64,000 nucleotides of DNA from assembly GCA_963699085.1 (NCBI GenBank), contig CAVOTH010000004.1:2046001-2110000 (forward strand). Direction: 5' to 3'. The translations under genes and the position numbers were made by a program. This stretch comes from Bog-756 sp963699085 (GTDB lineage Bacteria; Actinomycetota; Acidimicrobiia; Acidimicrobiales; RAAP-2). The number at the start of each line of letters is the position of its first letter. The first letter of the stretch is position 1. The notes under the pieces are model-generated. The model had not been told where the DNA came from. It did not search any database and saw nothing but the letters and a program-made list of their open reading frames with translations. Below are positions 9,338 to 18,804 of this stretch, in pieces.

Positions 9338-10315
9338 TCAGGCCCCGGGGAACAGCCCGGCCAGGATCCGGTCGGCGGCCTCATAGGGATCGAGCGTGCC
9401 GTCCGACATCTCGGTCACGACACCGGCGAACTGTTCGTCGACCATCACTGCGTCGAGGTACTGCTCCATCCGGGCCAGCAGGATCTGATGGAACTCCCGG
9501 GCGAGGCGCTGGCGCCGGAAGCGCTCGAGATCGCCGTTGGCGACCAGGTGATCCCGGTGCCCGGCGATCGCCGTCCACAGATCGTCGACTCCCTCCCCCG
9601 ACGACGCCACCGTGTCGACGATCGGCGGTCGCCAATCGCCCAGCTGGGTGAGGTCGAGCATCAGTTCCAGGTCACGTCGGGTCTCCCGCGCCCCTGGCCG
9701 GTCGGCCTTGTTGATCACGAACAGGTCGGCGATCTCCAGCAGTCCCGCCTTGTTGGCCTGGACGGCGTCACCCCAACCGGGGTTCACCACGACGACGGTG
9801 GTGTCCGTGGCCGCCGCCACCGCCACCTCCTGCTGGCCCACGCCGACCGTCTCGACCAGGACCACCGGGACGCCCACCGCGGAGAGCACCCGGACCGCGT
9901 CGGGCACGGCGACGGACAGGCCGCCGAGATGGCCGCGGGTGGCCATCGAGCGTATGAACACCTTGTCGTCGAGGGCGTGACTCTGCATCCGTACCCGGTC
10001 GCCGAGGAGTGCTCCCCCCGAATAGGGCGAGGACGGATCGATGGCCAACACGGCCACACCGTCGCTGCCGTCGAGGCCGCGGGTCCGGGCACAGTTGATG
10101 AGCTGATCGGTGAGGGTCGACTTTCCTGCCCCCGGGGCACCGGTGATGCCCACCGAGTAGGCCTGTCGGGGCGAGCGGTAGGCGATCTCCGCCACGGCCC
10201 GGGCGCCGTCGCCACCTCCCTCCACCAACGTGAGCAGCCGCGGCAGGGCGATCCGCTCACCGCTCTTGGCGGCGTCGAACAGGGTCGCAGGGTCGCTGGA
10301 GCGGGATACGGCCAT
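9338..10315 (-). CDS. meaB: MeaB/ArgK-type GTPase, chaperone of methylmalonyl-CoA mutase
   Basis: 325 aa G3E-family P-loop GTPase that protects and loads the adenosylcobalamin-dependent methylmalonyl-CoA (or related) mutase. Visible: Walker A GITGAPGAGKST (about 55-66), the switch region DPSSPYSGGALLGDR, LVETVGVGQQEVAV, and the guanine-specificity motif NKADRPGA. The C-terminal dimerisation arm (LAREFHQILLARMEQYL) is present. No mutase gene is in this window, so the partner must be encoded elsewhere. Oriented with murA upstream, 35 bp between the two coding regions. Confidence 0.92.
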   Translation of the reverse strand: MAVSRSSDPATLFDAAKSGERIALPRLLTLVEGGGDGARAVAEIAYRSPRQAYSVGITGAPGAGKSTLTDQLINCARTRGLDGSDGVAVLAIDPSSPYSGGALLGDRVRMQSHALDDKVFIRSMATRGHLGGLSVAVPDAVRVLSAVGVPVVLVETVGVGQQEVAVAAATDTTVVVVNPGWGDAVQANKAGLLEIADLFVINKADRPGARETRRDLELMLDLTQLGDWRPPIVDTVASSGEGVDDLWTAIAGHRDHLVANGDLERFRRQRLAREFHQILLARMEQYLDAVMVDEQFAGVVTEMSDGTLDPYEAADRILAGLFPGA

Positions 10316-10350
10316 GGAGGAAGGAGCGTATCGGGGTCGGTCCGGAGCCG

Positions 10351-11631
10351 TCAGGCCCGGACCACGCGGGCCCCGAGCGATACCAGCTTCCCGTCGAGAT
10401 CCTCGTAGCCCCGGTCGATGTGGTGGGCGTCGCTGATCACCGTCTCCCCGTCGGCCACCAGGCCGGCCAGTACCAGTGCAGCGCCGGCCCGCACGTCGAA
10501 GGCCCGGACCTTGGCCCCCGAAAGCCGACCGACCCCCCGCACGACGGCGTGGTGGCCCTCGGTGCGGATGTCGGCGCCCATCCGGCGGAGTTCCTCGACG
10601 TAGCGGAATCGCCCGAAGAAGAGATTTTCGGTGACGATCCCCACGCCCTCGGCGACGGTCAGGAGCGTGACGAACAGCGGCTTGTAGTCGGTGGCGAACC
10701 CCGGGTACGGCAGGGTGGCGACGTCGGTCGATCGCAGCCGCCCGGCGTCGGCGGCCGATGCCCGCAGGCCTTCCGGCTCGAGGGTGACCACCATGCCGGT
10801 GGCCGTCAGCTTCCGTAGGAGCATGTCCATATGCTCAGGTCGTCCATCCTGGACGGTCACCTCCCCACCGGTGAGGCCTGCCGCCACCAGGAAGGTGGCC
10901 ACCACCAGACGGTCGGGGATGACGGCATGGGTGGTCGGCTCCAGGCGATCCACGCCCTCCACCTCGATCCGCGACGTGCCCGCACCGGTGATCCTGGCCC
11001 CCATGGCGTTGAGGAAGTCCGCCAGATCGCGCACCTCGGGCTCACGGGCGGCGTTCTCGATCACCGTGGTCCCCTTGGCCAGTACGGCGGCCATCAGCAC
11101 GTTGTCGGTCCCGGTGTGGCTGGGGTACTCGAGGACCACCCTGTTGCCGACCAGGCGGGGCACACCGGCGACCGACGACTCCACCCGGGCCTCGACGTTG
11201 CCGTGGGCAGACGTGAACTCGGCGCCCAGGGACTCGAGGGCTCTGAGGTGCATATCGATGGGCCGCGGGCCGAAGTCATCGCCGCCGGGCATGGAGACTC
11301 TGGCCCAGCCGCAACGGGCGAGTAGCGGTCCGAGCACCACGACCGAGGCCCGCATCTGCTCCACCAGCTCGTAGGGCGCCTCGGGCGTGATGTCGGCAGG
11401 AATGGTCACGACCAGCTCATCGGGACGTTCACCGCGGACCACGGTGGCACCCATCGCCTCGATGACCTTGGCCATGATGTCGACGTCCGAGATCCTTGGC
11501 ACGTTGGTGAGGACGTGCCGGCCCTCGGCCAGCAGGCAGGCCGCCATGAGCTTGAGCACGGAGTTCTTGGCGCCGCCGGCCCGGACCGTTCCTGACAGCG
11601 GTCCTCCGGGGTTGACGATGATGCGATCCAC
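10351..11631 (-). CDS. murA: UDP-N-acetylglucosamine 1-carboxyvinyltransferase with Asp at the Cys site
   Basis: First committed step of peptidoglycan precursor synthesis in the cytoplasm: adds enolpyruvate from PEP to UDP-GlcNAc. 426 aa from GTG 11631 (reads (V)DRIIVNPGG); upstream in-frame codons look non-coding. The substrate-binding K22-N23 lies in GGAKNSVLKLMA. The loop that carries the fosfomycin-reactive Cys in E. coli (PGGCTIG) reads PGGD118DFG here. Asp at this place is known to make MurA intrinsically fosfomycin-insensitive, as in mycobacteria. Oriented away from glpX across about 215 bp. Confidence 0.95.
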   Translation of the reverse strand: MDRIIVNPGGPLSGTVRAGGAKNSVLKLMAACLLAEGRHVLTNVPRISDVDIMAKVIEAMGATVVRGERPDELVVTIPADITPEAPYELVEQMRASVVVLGPLLARCGWARVSMPGGDDFGPRPIDMHLRALESLGAEFTSAHGNVEARVESSVAGVPRLVGNRVVLEYPSHTGTDNVLMAAVLAKGTTVIENAAREPEVRDLADFLNAMGARITGAGTSRIEVEGVDRLEPTTHAVIPDRLVVATFLVAAGLTGGEVTVQDGRPEHMDMLLRKLTATGMVVTLEPEGLRASAADAGRLRSTDVATLPYPGFATDYKPLFVTLLTVAEGVGIVTENLFFGRFRYVEELRRMGADIRTEGHHAVVRGVGRLSGAKVRAFDVRAGAALVLAGLVADGETVISDAHHIDRGYEDLDGKLVSLGARVVRA

Positions 11632-11848
11632 GGCACCAGTATGGCCGCTCGCCCCATCCACATTCGCTGATGGCCGCCCGCCTGCGGATCCTTGTCGACG
11701 ACCGCCACTTCTTCGAGATTCCGCTTCGTCGATCAGCCGGCCCACACCTCGGTACAGGGTCGATTGCGAGCGGCAAACGGGGGTCGGGGTCGGGGTCGGC
11801 GGACGATCCGGCGGACCCGTCCGGTGCCAGCCACTATCGTCGGTGCCC

Positions 11849-12844
11849 GTGAACGCCATCCCTCAGGCCCCCGATCGCAATCTGGCCATGGAACTCGTCC
11901 GTGTCACCGAGGCCTCGGCTCTGGCCGCGTCCCGGTGGATGGGCCGCGGGGACAAGAACGGCGCCGACGGCGCAGCCGTCAACGCCATGCGCATCGTGCT
12001 GTCCTCGATCGCCATGGACGGTGTGGTGGTGATCGGCGAGGGCGAGAAGGACGACGCGCCCATGCTCTTCAACGGGGAGCGGATCGGCGACGGCACGCCG
12101 CCCAAGGCCGACATCGCCGTCGACCCGATCGACGGGACGACCTCGACCGCCCTCGGCCGGGGTGGGGCGCTGGCCGTGATCGCGGTGTCCGAAGAGGGCA
12201 CCATGTTCGACCCGGGCCCGTGCGTCTACATGGAGAAGCTGGCCGTCGGCCCCCGCGCCGTCGGTGCCATCGACATCACCCGTCCCATCAAGGAGAACAT
12301 GGACGCCGTGGCCAAAGCCAAGGGCACCTCGGTCCGCGACCTCACCGTGGTCATCCTGGACCGCCCCCGGCACGAGGGGCTGATCGCCGAGGTTCGGAGC
12401 ACCGGCGCCCGGATCCGACTGATCACCGACGGCGATGTGGCCGGGGCCATCGCCACCTCGTGGCCCGACACCGGGGTGGACATGCTGGTCGGGATAGGCG
12501 GCACCCCCGAAGGAGTCATCGCCGCAGCGGCGCTCAAGTCGATGGGCGGCGAGATCCAGGGCCGCCTCTACCCCCGTGACGACGTCGAACGAGCCACCTC
12601 GATCAACCTCGGCTTCGACCTCGACGCCGTCCTCACCACTGACGATCTGGTCAAGGGGGACAACTGCTTCTTCGCCGCCACCGGGATCACGGACGGTGAG
12701 TTGCTCCAGGGCGTGCGCTACGACGAGTTCGGGGCCAACACCCAGTCACTGGTCATGCGGTCGAAGTCCGGGACGGTCCGACTGATCGACGCCCGCCACC
12801 CACTGCACAAGCTGTCCGAATACAGCGCCATCGAGTTCGGCTGA
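11849..12844 (+). CDS. glpX: Class II fructose-1,6-bisphosphatase
   Basis: Gluconeogenic phosphatase producing fructose-6-phosphate; GlpX is the usual FBPase in actinobacteria. 331 aa from GTG 11849. Metal and substrate motifs are visible: GEGEKDDAPMLFNGE (about 57-71), the DPIDGTT lithium-sensitive-phosphatase signature (about 92-98), and ITDGDVAGAI. Full family length with no anomalies. Placed after the divergent murA and before an ABC exporter, with no visible functional link to either. Confidence 0.95.
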   Translation: MNAIPQAPDRNLAMELVRVTEASALAASRWMGRGDKNGADGAAVNAMRIVLSSIAMDGVVVIGEGEKDDAPMLFNGERIGDGTPPKADIAVDPIDGTTSTALGRGGALAVIAVSEEGTMFDPGPCVYMEKLAVGPRAVGAIDITRPIKENMDAVAKAKGTSVRDLTVVILDRPRHEGLIAEVRSTGARIRLITDGDVAGAIATSWPDTGVDMLVGIGGTPEGVIAAAALKSMGGEIQGRLYPRDDVERATSINLGFDLDAVLTTDDLVKGDNCFFAATGITDGELLQGVRYDEFGANTQSLVMRSKSGTVRLIDARHPLHKLSEYSAIEFG

Positions 12845-12915
12845 GCCGCTCGAGCGCACCCGAGGAACCCGAACGAGTGGTCGGGATCCCTGGACCACCA
12901 GCGTAGTGTGAGGCC

Positions 12916-13812
12916 GTGCCCGGCCTCCTCGAACTCGACGGTCTCCGGCGTCGATTCGGAACGCTGACCGCGCTCGACGGTCTTTCATTTTCTGTTGCCG
13001 CAGGGCAGGTCGTCGGCTTCCTCGGACCCAACGGGGCCGGCAAGACGACCACCATGCGGGCCGTGTTCGGGCTGACCGACCTGGACGGCGGGACGGTGAC
13101 CTGGAACGGCTCCCCGGTGGGCCGGTCCGAACGCCGCCGATTCGGCTACATGCCCGAGGAGCGCGGCCTGTATCCGGGAATGCTCGTCGGCGAACAGCTC
13201 GAATACCTGGGCCGGCTGCACGGGATGCGTGCCGCCGCCGCCCGGGATGCGACCACGGACTGGCTGGATCGGCTCGGAATCGCCGACCGGGCGGATGGCA
13301 AGGTCGAGGCCCTGTCACACGGCAACCAACAGCGGGTCCAGCTGGCGGCCGCGCTGCTGCACGGTCCGGAGTTGCTCGTCCTCGACGAGCCGCTCGCCGG
13401 ATTGGACCCGGCCGGCATCGATACCATCGGGGGCGTACTCGTCGAGCAGGCCCGCGCCGGATGCTGCGTACTGTTCTCGAGTCATCAGCTCGACCAGGTC
13501 GAGGATCTCTGCGAGTCGGTGGTGATCATCGACCACGGTCGGCTCATGGCCGAGGGACGTGTGGACGACCTGGCCACCAGCGGGCCCCGTCGACTCGTGA
13601 TTCGGGTTGACGATGACCGGGATGGCTCCTGGGCCCGCGATATCGCCGGTGTCACCGTGTCCGAGGTCAGCGGAGGCGAGGTCCGCCTGGTACTGGAGGA
13701 ATCGGTCGACAGCGACTCGGTGCTGCGGGCGGCGATGGACGCCGGCAGGGTCACCAAGTTCGTGGTCGAACGTCGACGCCTGTCCGAGGTATTCCGGGAG
13801 ACGGTGACGTGA
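12916..13812 (+). CDS. ABC-2 exporter ATP-binding protein (NatA-like)
   Basis: 298 aa ATPase; Walker A GPNGAGKTTTM (about 36-46), signature LSHGNQQRVQLA, Walker B LLVLDEPLAGLDPAG and the switch His in FSSHQLDQVEDL. The C-terminal third (about 215-298) is the regulatory extension common in NatA/YhaQ-type exporters. GTG start at 12916. Its stop overlaps the start of the next gene by 4 nt, so the two are translationally coupled and form one transporter. The exported substrate is unknown. Confidence 0.88.
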   Translation: MPGLLELDGLRRRFGTLTALDGLSFSVAAGQVVGFLGPNGAGKTTTMRAVFGLTDLDGGTVTWNGSPVGRSERRRFGYMPEERGLYPGMLVGEQLEYLGRLHGMRAAAARDATTDWLDRLGIADRADGKVEALSHGNQQRVQLAAALLHGPELLVLDEPLAGLDPAGIDTIGGVLVEQARAGCCVLFSSHQLDQVEDLCESVVIIDHGRLMAEGRVDDLATSGPRRLVIRVDDDRDGSWARDIAGVTVSEVSGGEVRLVLEESVDSDSVLRAAMDAGRVTKFVVERRRLSEVFRETVT

Positions 13813-15128
13813 GGGGCATCCTGATCGTGGCGATTGCCGCTGTGGTCGTCGCCATCCGGCTATGGATCCGTCACCGTCGCCGTGCGACGAGACGACTGTC
13901 CCATGGCGACGGGCGGTGGACAGTCACGGGCGACGTCGCGCTCGTGGCCACCAGAGAGGTGCGCGAGCGGGTCCGTGGAAAGGCATTCCGGATCGGGACG
14001 CTGCTCATCCTCGCCGTGGTGGCGGGGGCGATCGTGATCCCCACGCTGTCGAGCTCCAAACCCAGCAAGCAAATGGTCGGAGTGGTGGGCCCGCTCTCTA
14101 CCCAGATGCGCATCGCCATCGCCGAATCGGCCTCCGGCCTCGACTCGATTGCGTACTTCTACCCACAGTCGGATCGGAAGATGGCCGAGCAATCCCTGCG
14201 CGACGGGCGCATCGGCGTGGCCATCGTCGACGGACGGGAGCTCGTGACCGACAAGCCGGTCAGCTCGAGCGACACATCCACCGGTGCGCGGTTCTTGCGG
14301 GCCGTGGCCGAGAACGTCGCCGTGCTCGAGGCCTTCCAGGCCGCCCATCTCTCGGCCGATCAGGCGTCGGAACTGTCCGGGGTCAAACCCCTGCCGATCA
14401 CCAGCGTCCAACCGGGGACCCACAACGGGGCCGCCACGGCAACCTCGGTGGTCGGCCTGATCCTCATCTTCATCATGCTCAATCAGTACAACACCTGGAT
14501 CCTGATGGGCGTCATGGAGGAGAAGTCCAGTCGGGTCATCGAGGTGCTCCTGGCCGCGGTGCGCCCCATGCAGTTGCTCGCCGGCAAAGTGCTCGGCATC
14601 GGGCTCGTGGCGTTCGCCCAGGCGACCCTCACCGTCGTCTTCGCCCTGGTACTGGCGGAATCGGTGGGCTCGAACCTCCTGCACGGCACGGCGCCCGTGG
14701 TGGTGGCGGCCACTCTGGTGTGGCTCGTGCTCGGCTACGCCTTCTACTGCTGGGTCTATGCCGCCGCGGGCTCGATGGTCGAGCGCCAGGACCAGATCCA
14801 GAGCCTGGCACTCCCGTTGAGTCTGCCGATCATCTTCGGCTACATCTTCGCGCTCACCACGGCGAGCTCCGGTAGCGCGTCCGCGTTCTTCACCGTGCTG
14901 GCCTATCTGCCGCCCACGGCCCCGTTCGCCATGCCCACACTGGTCAGTTTCGGAACGGTCTCGTGGTGGGAGTTCATCGCGTCCGCGGCCATCAGCATCG
15001 TCTGCACCGTGGCGCTGGCGCGCGTCGCCGCCGGGATCTATCGCCGGGCCATCCTCCGCACCGGTGGGCGGGTCAAGTTCCGGGAAGTATTCCCACGGAC
15101 GCCTCGGGTGTCCTCCGAAGGGTCCTGA
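13809..15128 (+). CDS. ABC-2 permease (NatB/YhaP-like)
   Basis: 439 aa membrane partner of the preceding ATPase, GTG start within the ATPase stop codon. Helices at about 1-20, 55-75, then a large extracytoplasmic loop (about 76-215), followed by a cluster of five helices from about 218 to 415; this is the usual ABC-2 membrane 3 arrangement. The motif MEEKSSRVIEVLLAAVRPMQ at about 236-255 is the conserved amphipathic element of NatB/YhaP. The basic stretch at residues 21-35 (IRHRRRATRRL) after the first helix is unusual, and the real start may be further downstream. Confidence 0.85.
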   Translation: MRGILIVAIAAVVVAIRLWIRHRRRATRRLSHGDGRWTVTGDVALVATREVRERVRGKAFRIGTLLILAVVAGAIVIPTLSSSKPSKQMVGVVGPLSTQMRIAIAESASGLDSIAYFYPQSDRKMAEQSLRDGRIGVAIVDGRELVTDKPVSSSDTSTGARFLRAVAENVAVLEAFQAAHLSADQASELSGVKPLPITSVQPGTHNGAATATSVVGLILIFIMLNQYNTWILMGVMEEKSSRVIEVLLAAVRPMQLLAGKVLGIGLVAFAQATLTVVFALVLAESVGSNLLHGTAPVVVAATLVWLVLGYAFYCWVYAAAGSMVERQDQIQSLALPLSLPIIFGYIFALTTASSGSASAFFTVLAYLPPTAPFAMPTLVSFGTVSWWEFIASAAISIVCTVALARVAAGIYRRAILRTGGRVKFREVFPRTPRVSSEGS

Positions 15129-15143
15129 CTTCCCGGATCTTCG

Positions 15144-16832
15144 TCACGGGTGAGGTGGGCGCTGCCGATGCTTCGGACCCGGTGGGGGATCGACATATTG
15201 GCCCTCGGGATCCTCCCCCGGCATGTCCGATCCGTACCACCGCGAGATCGGTCGGTCGATGTCGGCCAATCTGCGATCTGCCGTCATTCCGAGTTTCAGG
15301 GCCAGGGCGTAGACGGCAAGGCTCACCACGGCCACGGCCACAGCGCTCCACCAGTCCGACAGCGAGCCACGGCCGCCGGCATAGGGGGACAGGTAGCTCA
15401 GAATGCACATCGCGCCCGCATAGGGCACGATCCACGACGCCGCCAACCATTCGAGGCCCGTGTAGCGCGATTCGGGCCGGACCAGCGCCAGCACGACCAG
15501 GATCAGCGCACCGAATGCGGCCACGGAGAAGAGCCGGGAGTTGGTCGTCCATCCCACCCATATCAGGAGGAGGTTGGCGATGACGAAGGCAGCCGGTGCG
15601 GTCAGCCGGGCGGAGCGCAGGCGGTACGGTCGAGGCAGGTCCGGGGCCGAATGGCGCAGCACCCCCAATGCCAGCGGGGCGGTGGCATAGACCAGCACGG
15701 TGGCGGCGGTGATGAAGGACAGCAGCCCACCCCAGTCCGGAAGCACGAAGATGGTGACCACCTGGGCCACGAAGCAGAGACTCAGGCTCCGAAAGGGCAC
15801 ACCACGCTTGTTGAGGGTCCCGAGCCAGGCCGGCAGATAGCCCTCACGAGCGAGGGCAAAGGGAAGTCGGGAGGCGGTGGCCGAGAAGGTCATGCCCGAT
15901 CCGGCCGGCGAGATGATCGCATCCGCATAGATCAGATAGGCCATGGCCGACAGGCCGATGACCCCGGCAAGTCCGGCCAGCGGGCCGAAATCACCATTGA
16001 AGTGGAGCTCGTTCCATCCGTGGGTCAGGGCGCTGGGGGGAATGGCACCGACGAAGGCGATCTGCACGATCACATAGATGGCACCGGCGATCACGACGGA
16101 GCCGATGACCGCCCAGGGGACGCTGCGCTGGGGATGTTTCGTCTCGCCACCCAGTTCAACCGCCTGCTCGAAACCCAACAGGGCGAACACGACACCGCCG
16201 GTGCTGATGGCGGCCAGCACGCCGTGCGCCCCCGAAGGGAAGAGCCCGCCCACGTCGAAGTTGTGGATGTTGAAGCCGTGGACGATGAAGGCGAACGCGA
16301 CGATGAGCGGAATGGCGATCTTCCACCACACGATGACGGTATTGGTCTCGCGGAACCATCGCATGCCCGCCCCGTTCAGCGCGGTGAATCCCAGCAGCAC
16401 GAACACCGCAGCGAGTTGGCCGAGCGGAGTGAGCCGCACCACGCCCGGAGACTCCGAGATCAGCGACGGGACATAGTTGCCGACATAGCGGAGGGCGGCT
16501 TCGGTTTCGATGGCCGGAACGCACACGGCGCTGATCCACGCGAACCACCCGGAGAAGAATCCGGTCACCCGTCCGAAGGCATAGAGGGGAAACCGCGCCG
16601 TTCCACCGTCGACCGGGAACATCGTCCCGAGCTCTGCATGCACCAGGGCCAGGACCAGGACCAGGAGTACTCCAAGGATCCAGGCGGTGACAGCACCTCC
16701 ACCGCCCGCGATCTGGGATGCATCGAACGACGAGAAGAGCCACCCCGACCCGATGACGGCTCCCACCGAAACGAAGACGAGGGTTCTCCGGCCGATGGAC
16801 CGCCGTGGGTTGCCGTGCGTCGAGGTCGACAT
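15144..16832 (-). CDS. APC-family amino acid permease
   Basis: 562 aa, about 12-13 membrane helices. The first helix has the APC signature VSVGAVIGSGWLFSS (about 23-37), corresponding to the glycine-rich unwound segment that binds the amino-acid backbone. The tail (about 520-562) is hydrophilic and Pro-rich (DPEGQYVDPPPGPK). It converges with the ABC permease, leaving 15 bp between stops. Likely a proton-coupled amino acid importer; the substrate is not visible. Confidence 0.85.
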   Translation of the reverse strand: MSTSTHGNPRRSIGRRTLVFVSVGAVIGSGWLFSSFDASQIAGGGGAVTAWILGVLLVLVLALVHAELGTMFPVDGGTARFPLYAFGRVTGFFSGWFAWISAVCVPAIETEAALRYVGNYVPSLISESPGVVRLTPLGQLAAVFVLLGFTALNGAGMRWFRETNTVIVWWKIAIPLIVAFAFIVHGFNIHNFDVGGLFPSGAHGVLAAISTGGVVFALLGFEQAVELGGETKHPQRSVPWAVIGSVVIAGAIYVIVQIAFVGAIPPSALTHGWNELHFNGDFGPLAGLAGVIGLSAMAYLIYADAIISPAGSGMTFSATASRLPFALAREGYLPAWLGTLNKRGVPFRSLSLCFVAQVVTIFVLPDWGGLLSFITAATVLVYATAPLALGVLRHSAPDLPRPYRLRSARLTAPAAFVIANLLLIWVGWTTNSRLFSVAAFGALILVVLALVRPESRYTGLEWLAASWIVPYAGAMCILSYLSPYAGGRGSLSDWWSAVAVAVVSLAVYALALKLGMTADRRLADIDRPISRWYGSDMPGEDPEGQYVDPPPGPKHRQRPPHP

Positions 16833-16981
16833 CTCCGTTGGGACTCCGTGAGGGATCGTTCGGTCATTCGATCCGGAGAGCCGTTCGACGGTTGGGCCGA
16901 TGAGCGGGCCGACTCCAGCGCAATCGAGAACTCACTGTTGTCGACTTGAGGACTCCACGCAACCCACCGCCCTGTTGGCCG

Positions 16982-17743
16982 TCAGGCCACCGCCCGTCGG
17001 AAGACGCCGGTGGCCCACGTCACCACCACCACGCACAGGGGGACCAGAACGGCGAACGCCTGCCACACGGCCGGATTCGAGTAGGCACCTGCGGCCAGGG
17101 CCCGTGCTCCCTCGACGGCGTAGTACAGCGGATTGAAATGGGCGAGGACGCGCATCCAGGCCGGGCCGAGGGAGATCGGGAGCAGGACGCCGGCCAGCAG
17201 GAGAACCGGCAGGTTCAGCCCGTTGATGATGGCGGCGAAGCTGCTGATGTCCTTGGTCACCAGGGCCGTGGCCACCGAGAAAGCCGCCATGGTGACCATC
17301 AGGAGACCGAGCAGGACGACCAGCACAGCCAGTCCGCCCCACCGGATGTTGAATCCGAAACCGGCGGCCGCAGCCACCACGACGGCGTCGAAGACGAACA
17401 TCATGGCCATGCCCGACAGCAGTGGGCCCATCAGGATCGAGAACCGGCTGGCCGGCGTCACCCGGAGGCGCTCGATCACCCCACTTTGCAGCTCGAAGAT
17501 CGTCCCGAACCCCCCGGCCATGCCGCTGGCGAAAGCCAGGAGGGCCAGGATCCCGGGGAGAAACAGGTCGATGACGCTGGTCGACGATCCGGTCTGCGCG
17601 CTCGAGAGGTGCTTGAGCAGCGGCGTGAACAGCACCAGGTAGAGCAGCGGGGTGGAGAACCCCACGAACAGCCAGACCGGGTTCCGGAGCATCTGCACCG
17701 TGTAGCGCTGGAAGAGGAGCCAGGTGTCGCGGGTGGTCTTCAT
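16982..17743 (-). CDS. ABC-2 permease, DrrB-like
   Basis: 253 aa, six predicted helices, beginning LLFQRYTVQMLRNPVWLFVGF as in daunorubicin-resistance DrrB permeases. It overlaps the stop of the ATPase gene by 4 nt and is the last gene of the padR-ATPase-permease operon. Likely exports a hydrophobic compound or lipid. This is the classic actinobacterial PadR-controlled efflux cassette; the inducer and substrate are unknown. Confidence 0.88.
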   Translation of the reverse strand: MKTTRDTWLLFQRYTVQMLRNPVWLFVGFSTPLLYLVLFTPLLKHLSSAQTGSSTSVIDLFLPGILALLAFASGMAGGFGTIFELQSGVIERLRVTPASRFSILMGPLLSGMAMMFVFDAVVVAAAAGFGFNIRWGGLAVLVVLLGLLMVTMAAFSVATALVTKDISSFAAIINGLNLPVLLLAGVLLPISLGPAWMRVLAHFNPLYYAVEGARALAAGAYSNPAVWQAFAVLVPLCVVVVTWATGVFRRAVA

Positions 17744-18750
17744 GCCGCCACCTCGGAATTGTGAGGAGTGTCACCATCAGGTCCCGTGTCGCGCAACGAC
17801 CGGCCGGTCTGCCGGAGGAAGACGTCATCGAGCGTGGGCTCCGACAGGTTCATCGACCGGACGGCGATCCGCTCGCGGTCGAGGATGCGGAGAAGCTGGG
17901 GCAGCGCGGCACTCCCGTCCTCGACGTACAGGCGAAGCTTGTCGCCGGCCGTCGAGATCTCGCGCACATAGGGCTCCCGGCCGAGGAGTGTCATGCCACG
18001 CTGGGCCGACCCGTCCTCCTCCCGCAGGGTGATCACCACCGCATCCCCGGCCACCCGCCGCTTGAGCTCGCGCGGAGTGCCCTCGATGACAATCTGTCCG
18101 TGGTCGACGATGACCAACCGGTCGCACAATACGTCGGCCTCCTCCAGGTAGTGGGTGGTCAGCACGATCGTGGTCCCCCTGTCGCGTAGGGCCCGGAGGT
18201 GCTCCCACAGGTTGGCCCGGTTCTGGGGATCGAGTCCGGTGGTCGGCTCGTCGAGGAAGAGGACGGTCGGTTGATGGACGATGCCGAGGGCGACGTCGAG
18301 GCGACGTCGCTGGCCGCCCGAGTAGGTCTTCACCCGGCGATCGATGAATCCGGACAGGTCGAGCAGATCAGCCAGCTCGTCCACCCGGGGCCGTACTTCG
18401 ACCAGGCTGGCGCCATAGAGGCGACCCTGCAGCTGCAGGTTCTCCCGTCCGGTGGCCAGTTCATCGGCTCCCCCCAGCTGGCTGACGTAGCCGATGGCCT
18501 CCCGCACGCGCTGGGGTTGCCGGGTAACGTCGAAGCCCGCGACCGTGGCGGTGCCGGAGTCGATGGGCAACAGAGTGGTCAGCATCCGCATGGTGGTGGT
18601 CTTGCCCGCTCCGTTGGGGCCGAGCAGGCCGAAGATCTCCCCCGCTCCCACCCGGAGGTCCACTCCGCGTACGGCGTCGACCTGTCCGGTGCGGGTCCGG
18701 AACGTCTTGGTGAGGACCTCGGTCGTGATGGCGTCGTGCCTGTCGGTCAT
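17740..18750 (-). CDS. ABC-2 exporter ATPase, DrrA-like
   Basis: 336 aa. Walker A GLLGPNGAGKTTTMRML (about 40-56), Q-loop, signature YSGGQRRRLDVALG, Walker B VLFLDEPTTGLDPQNR, H-loop TTHYLEEAD. The C-terminal extension (about 230-336) contains the DrrA-type LSEPTLDDVFLRQTGRSLRD element. It lies 54 bp after padR and overlaps the permease by 4 nt, so all three genes are probably one transcript under the PadR operator. Confidence 0.92.
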   Translation of the reverse strand: MTDRHDAITTEVLTKTFRTRTGQVDAVRGVDLRVGAGEIFGLLGPNGAGKTTTMRMLTTLLPIDSGTATVAGFDVTRQPQRVREAIGYVSQLGGADELATGRENLQLQGRLYGASLVEVRPRVDELADLLDLSGFIDRRVKTYSGGQRRRLDVALGIVHQPTVLFLDEPTTGLDPQNRANLWEHLRALRDRGTTIVLTTHYLEEADVLCDRLVIVDHGQIVIEGTPRELKRRVAGDAVVITLREEDGSAQRGMTLLGREPYVREISTAGDKLRLYVEDGSAALPQLLRILDRERIAVRSMNLSEPTLDDVFLRQTGRSLRDTGPDGDTPHNSEVAA

Positions 18751-18804
18751 GTGGCTCCTTGTGGTCGGGGATCGGTGCAGTCGTTGAATCGGCCAGTAGT
18801 CGGA

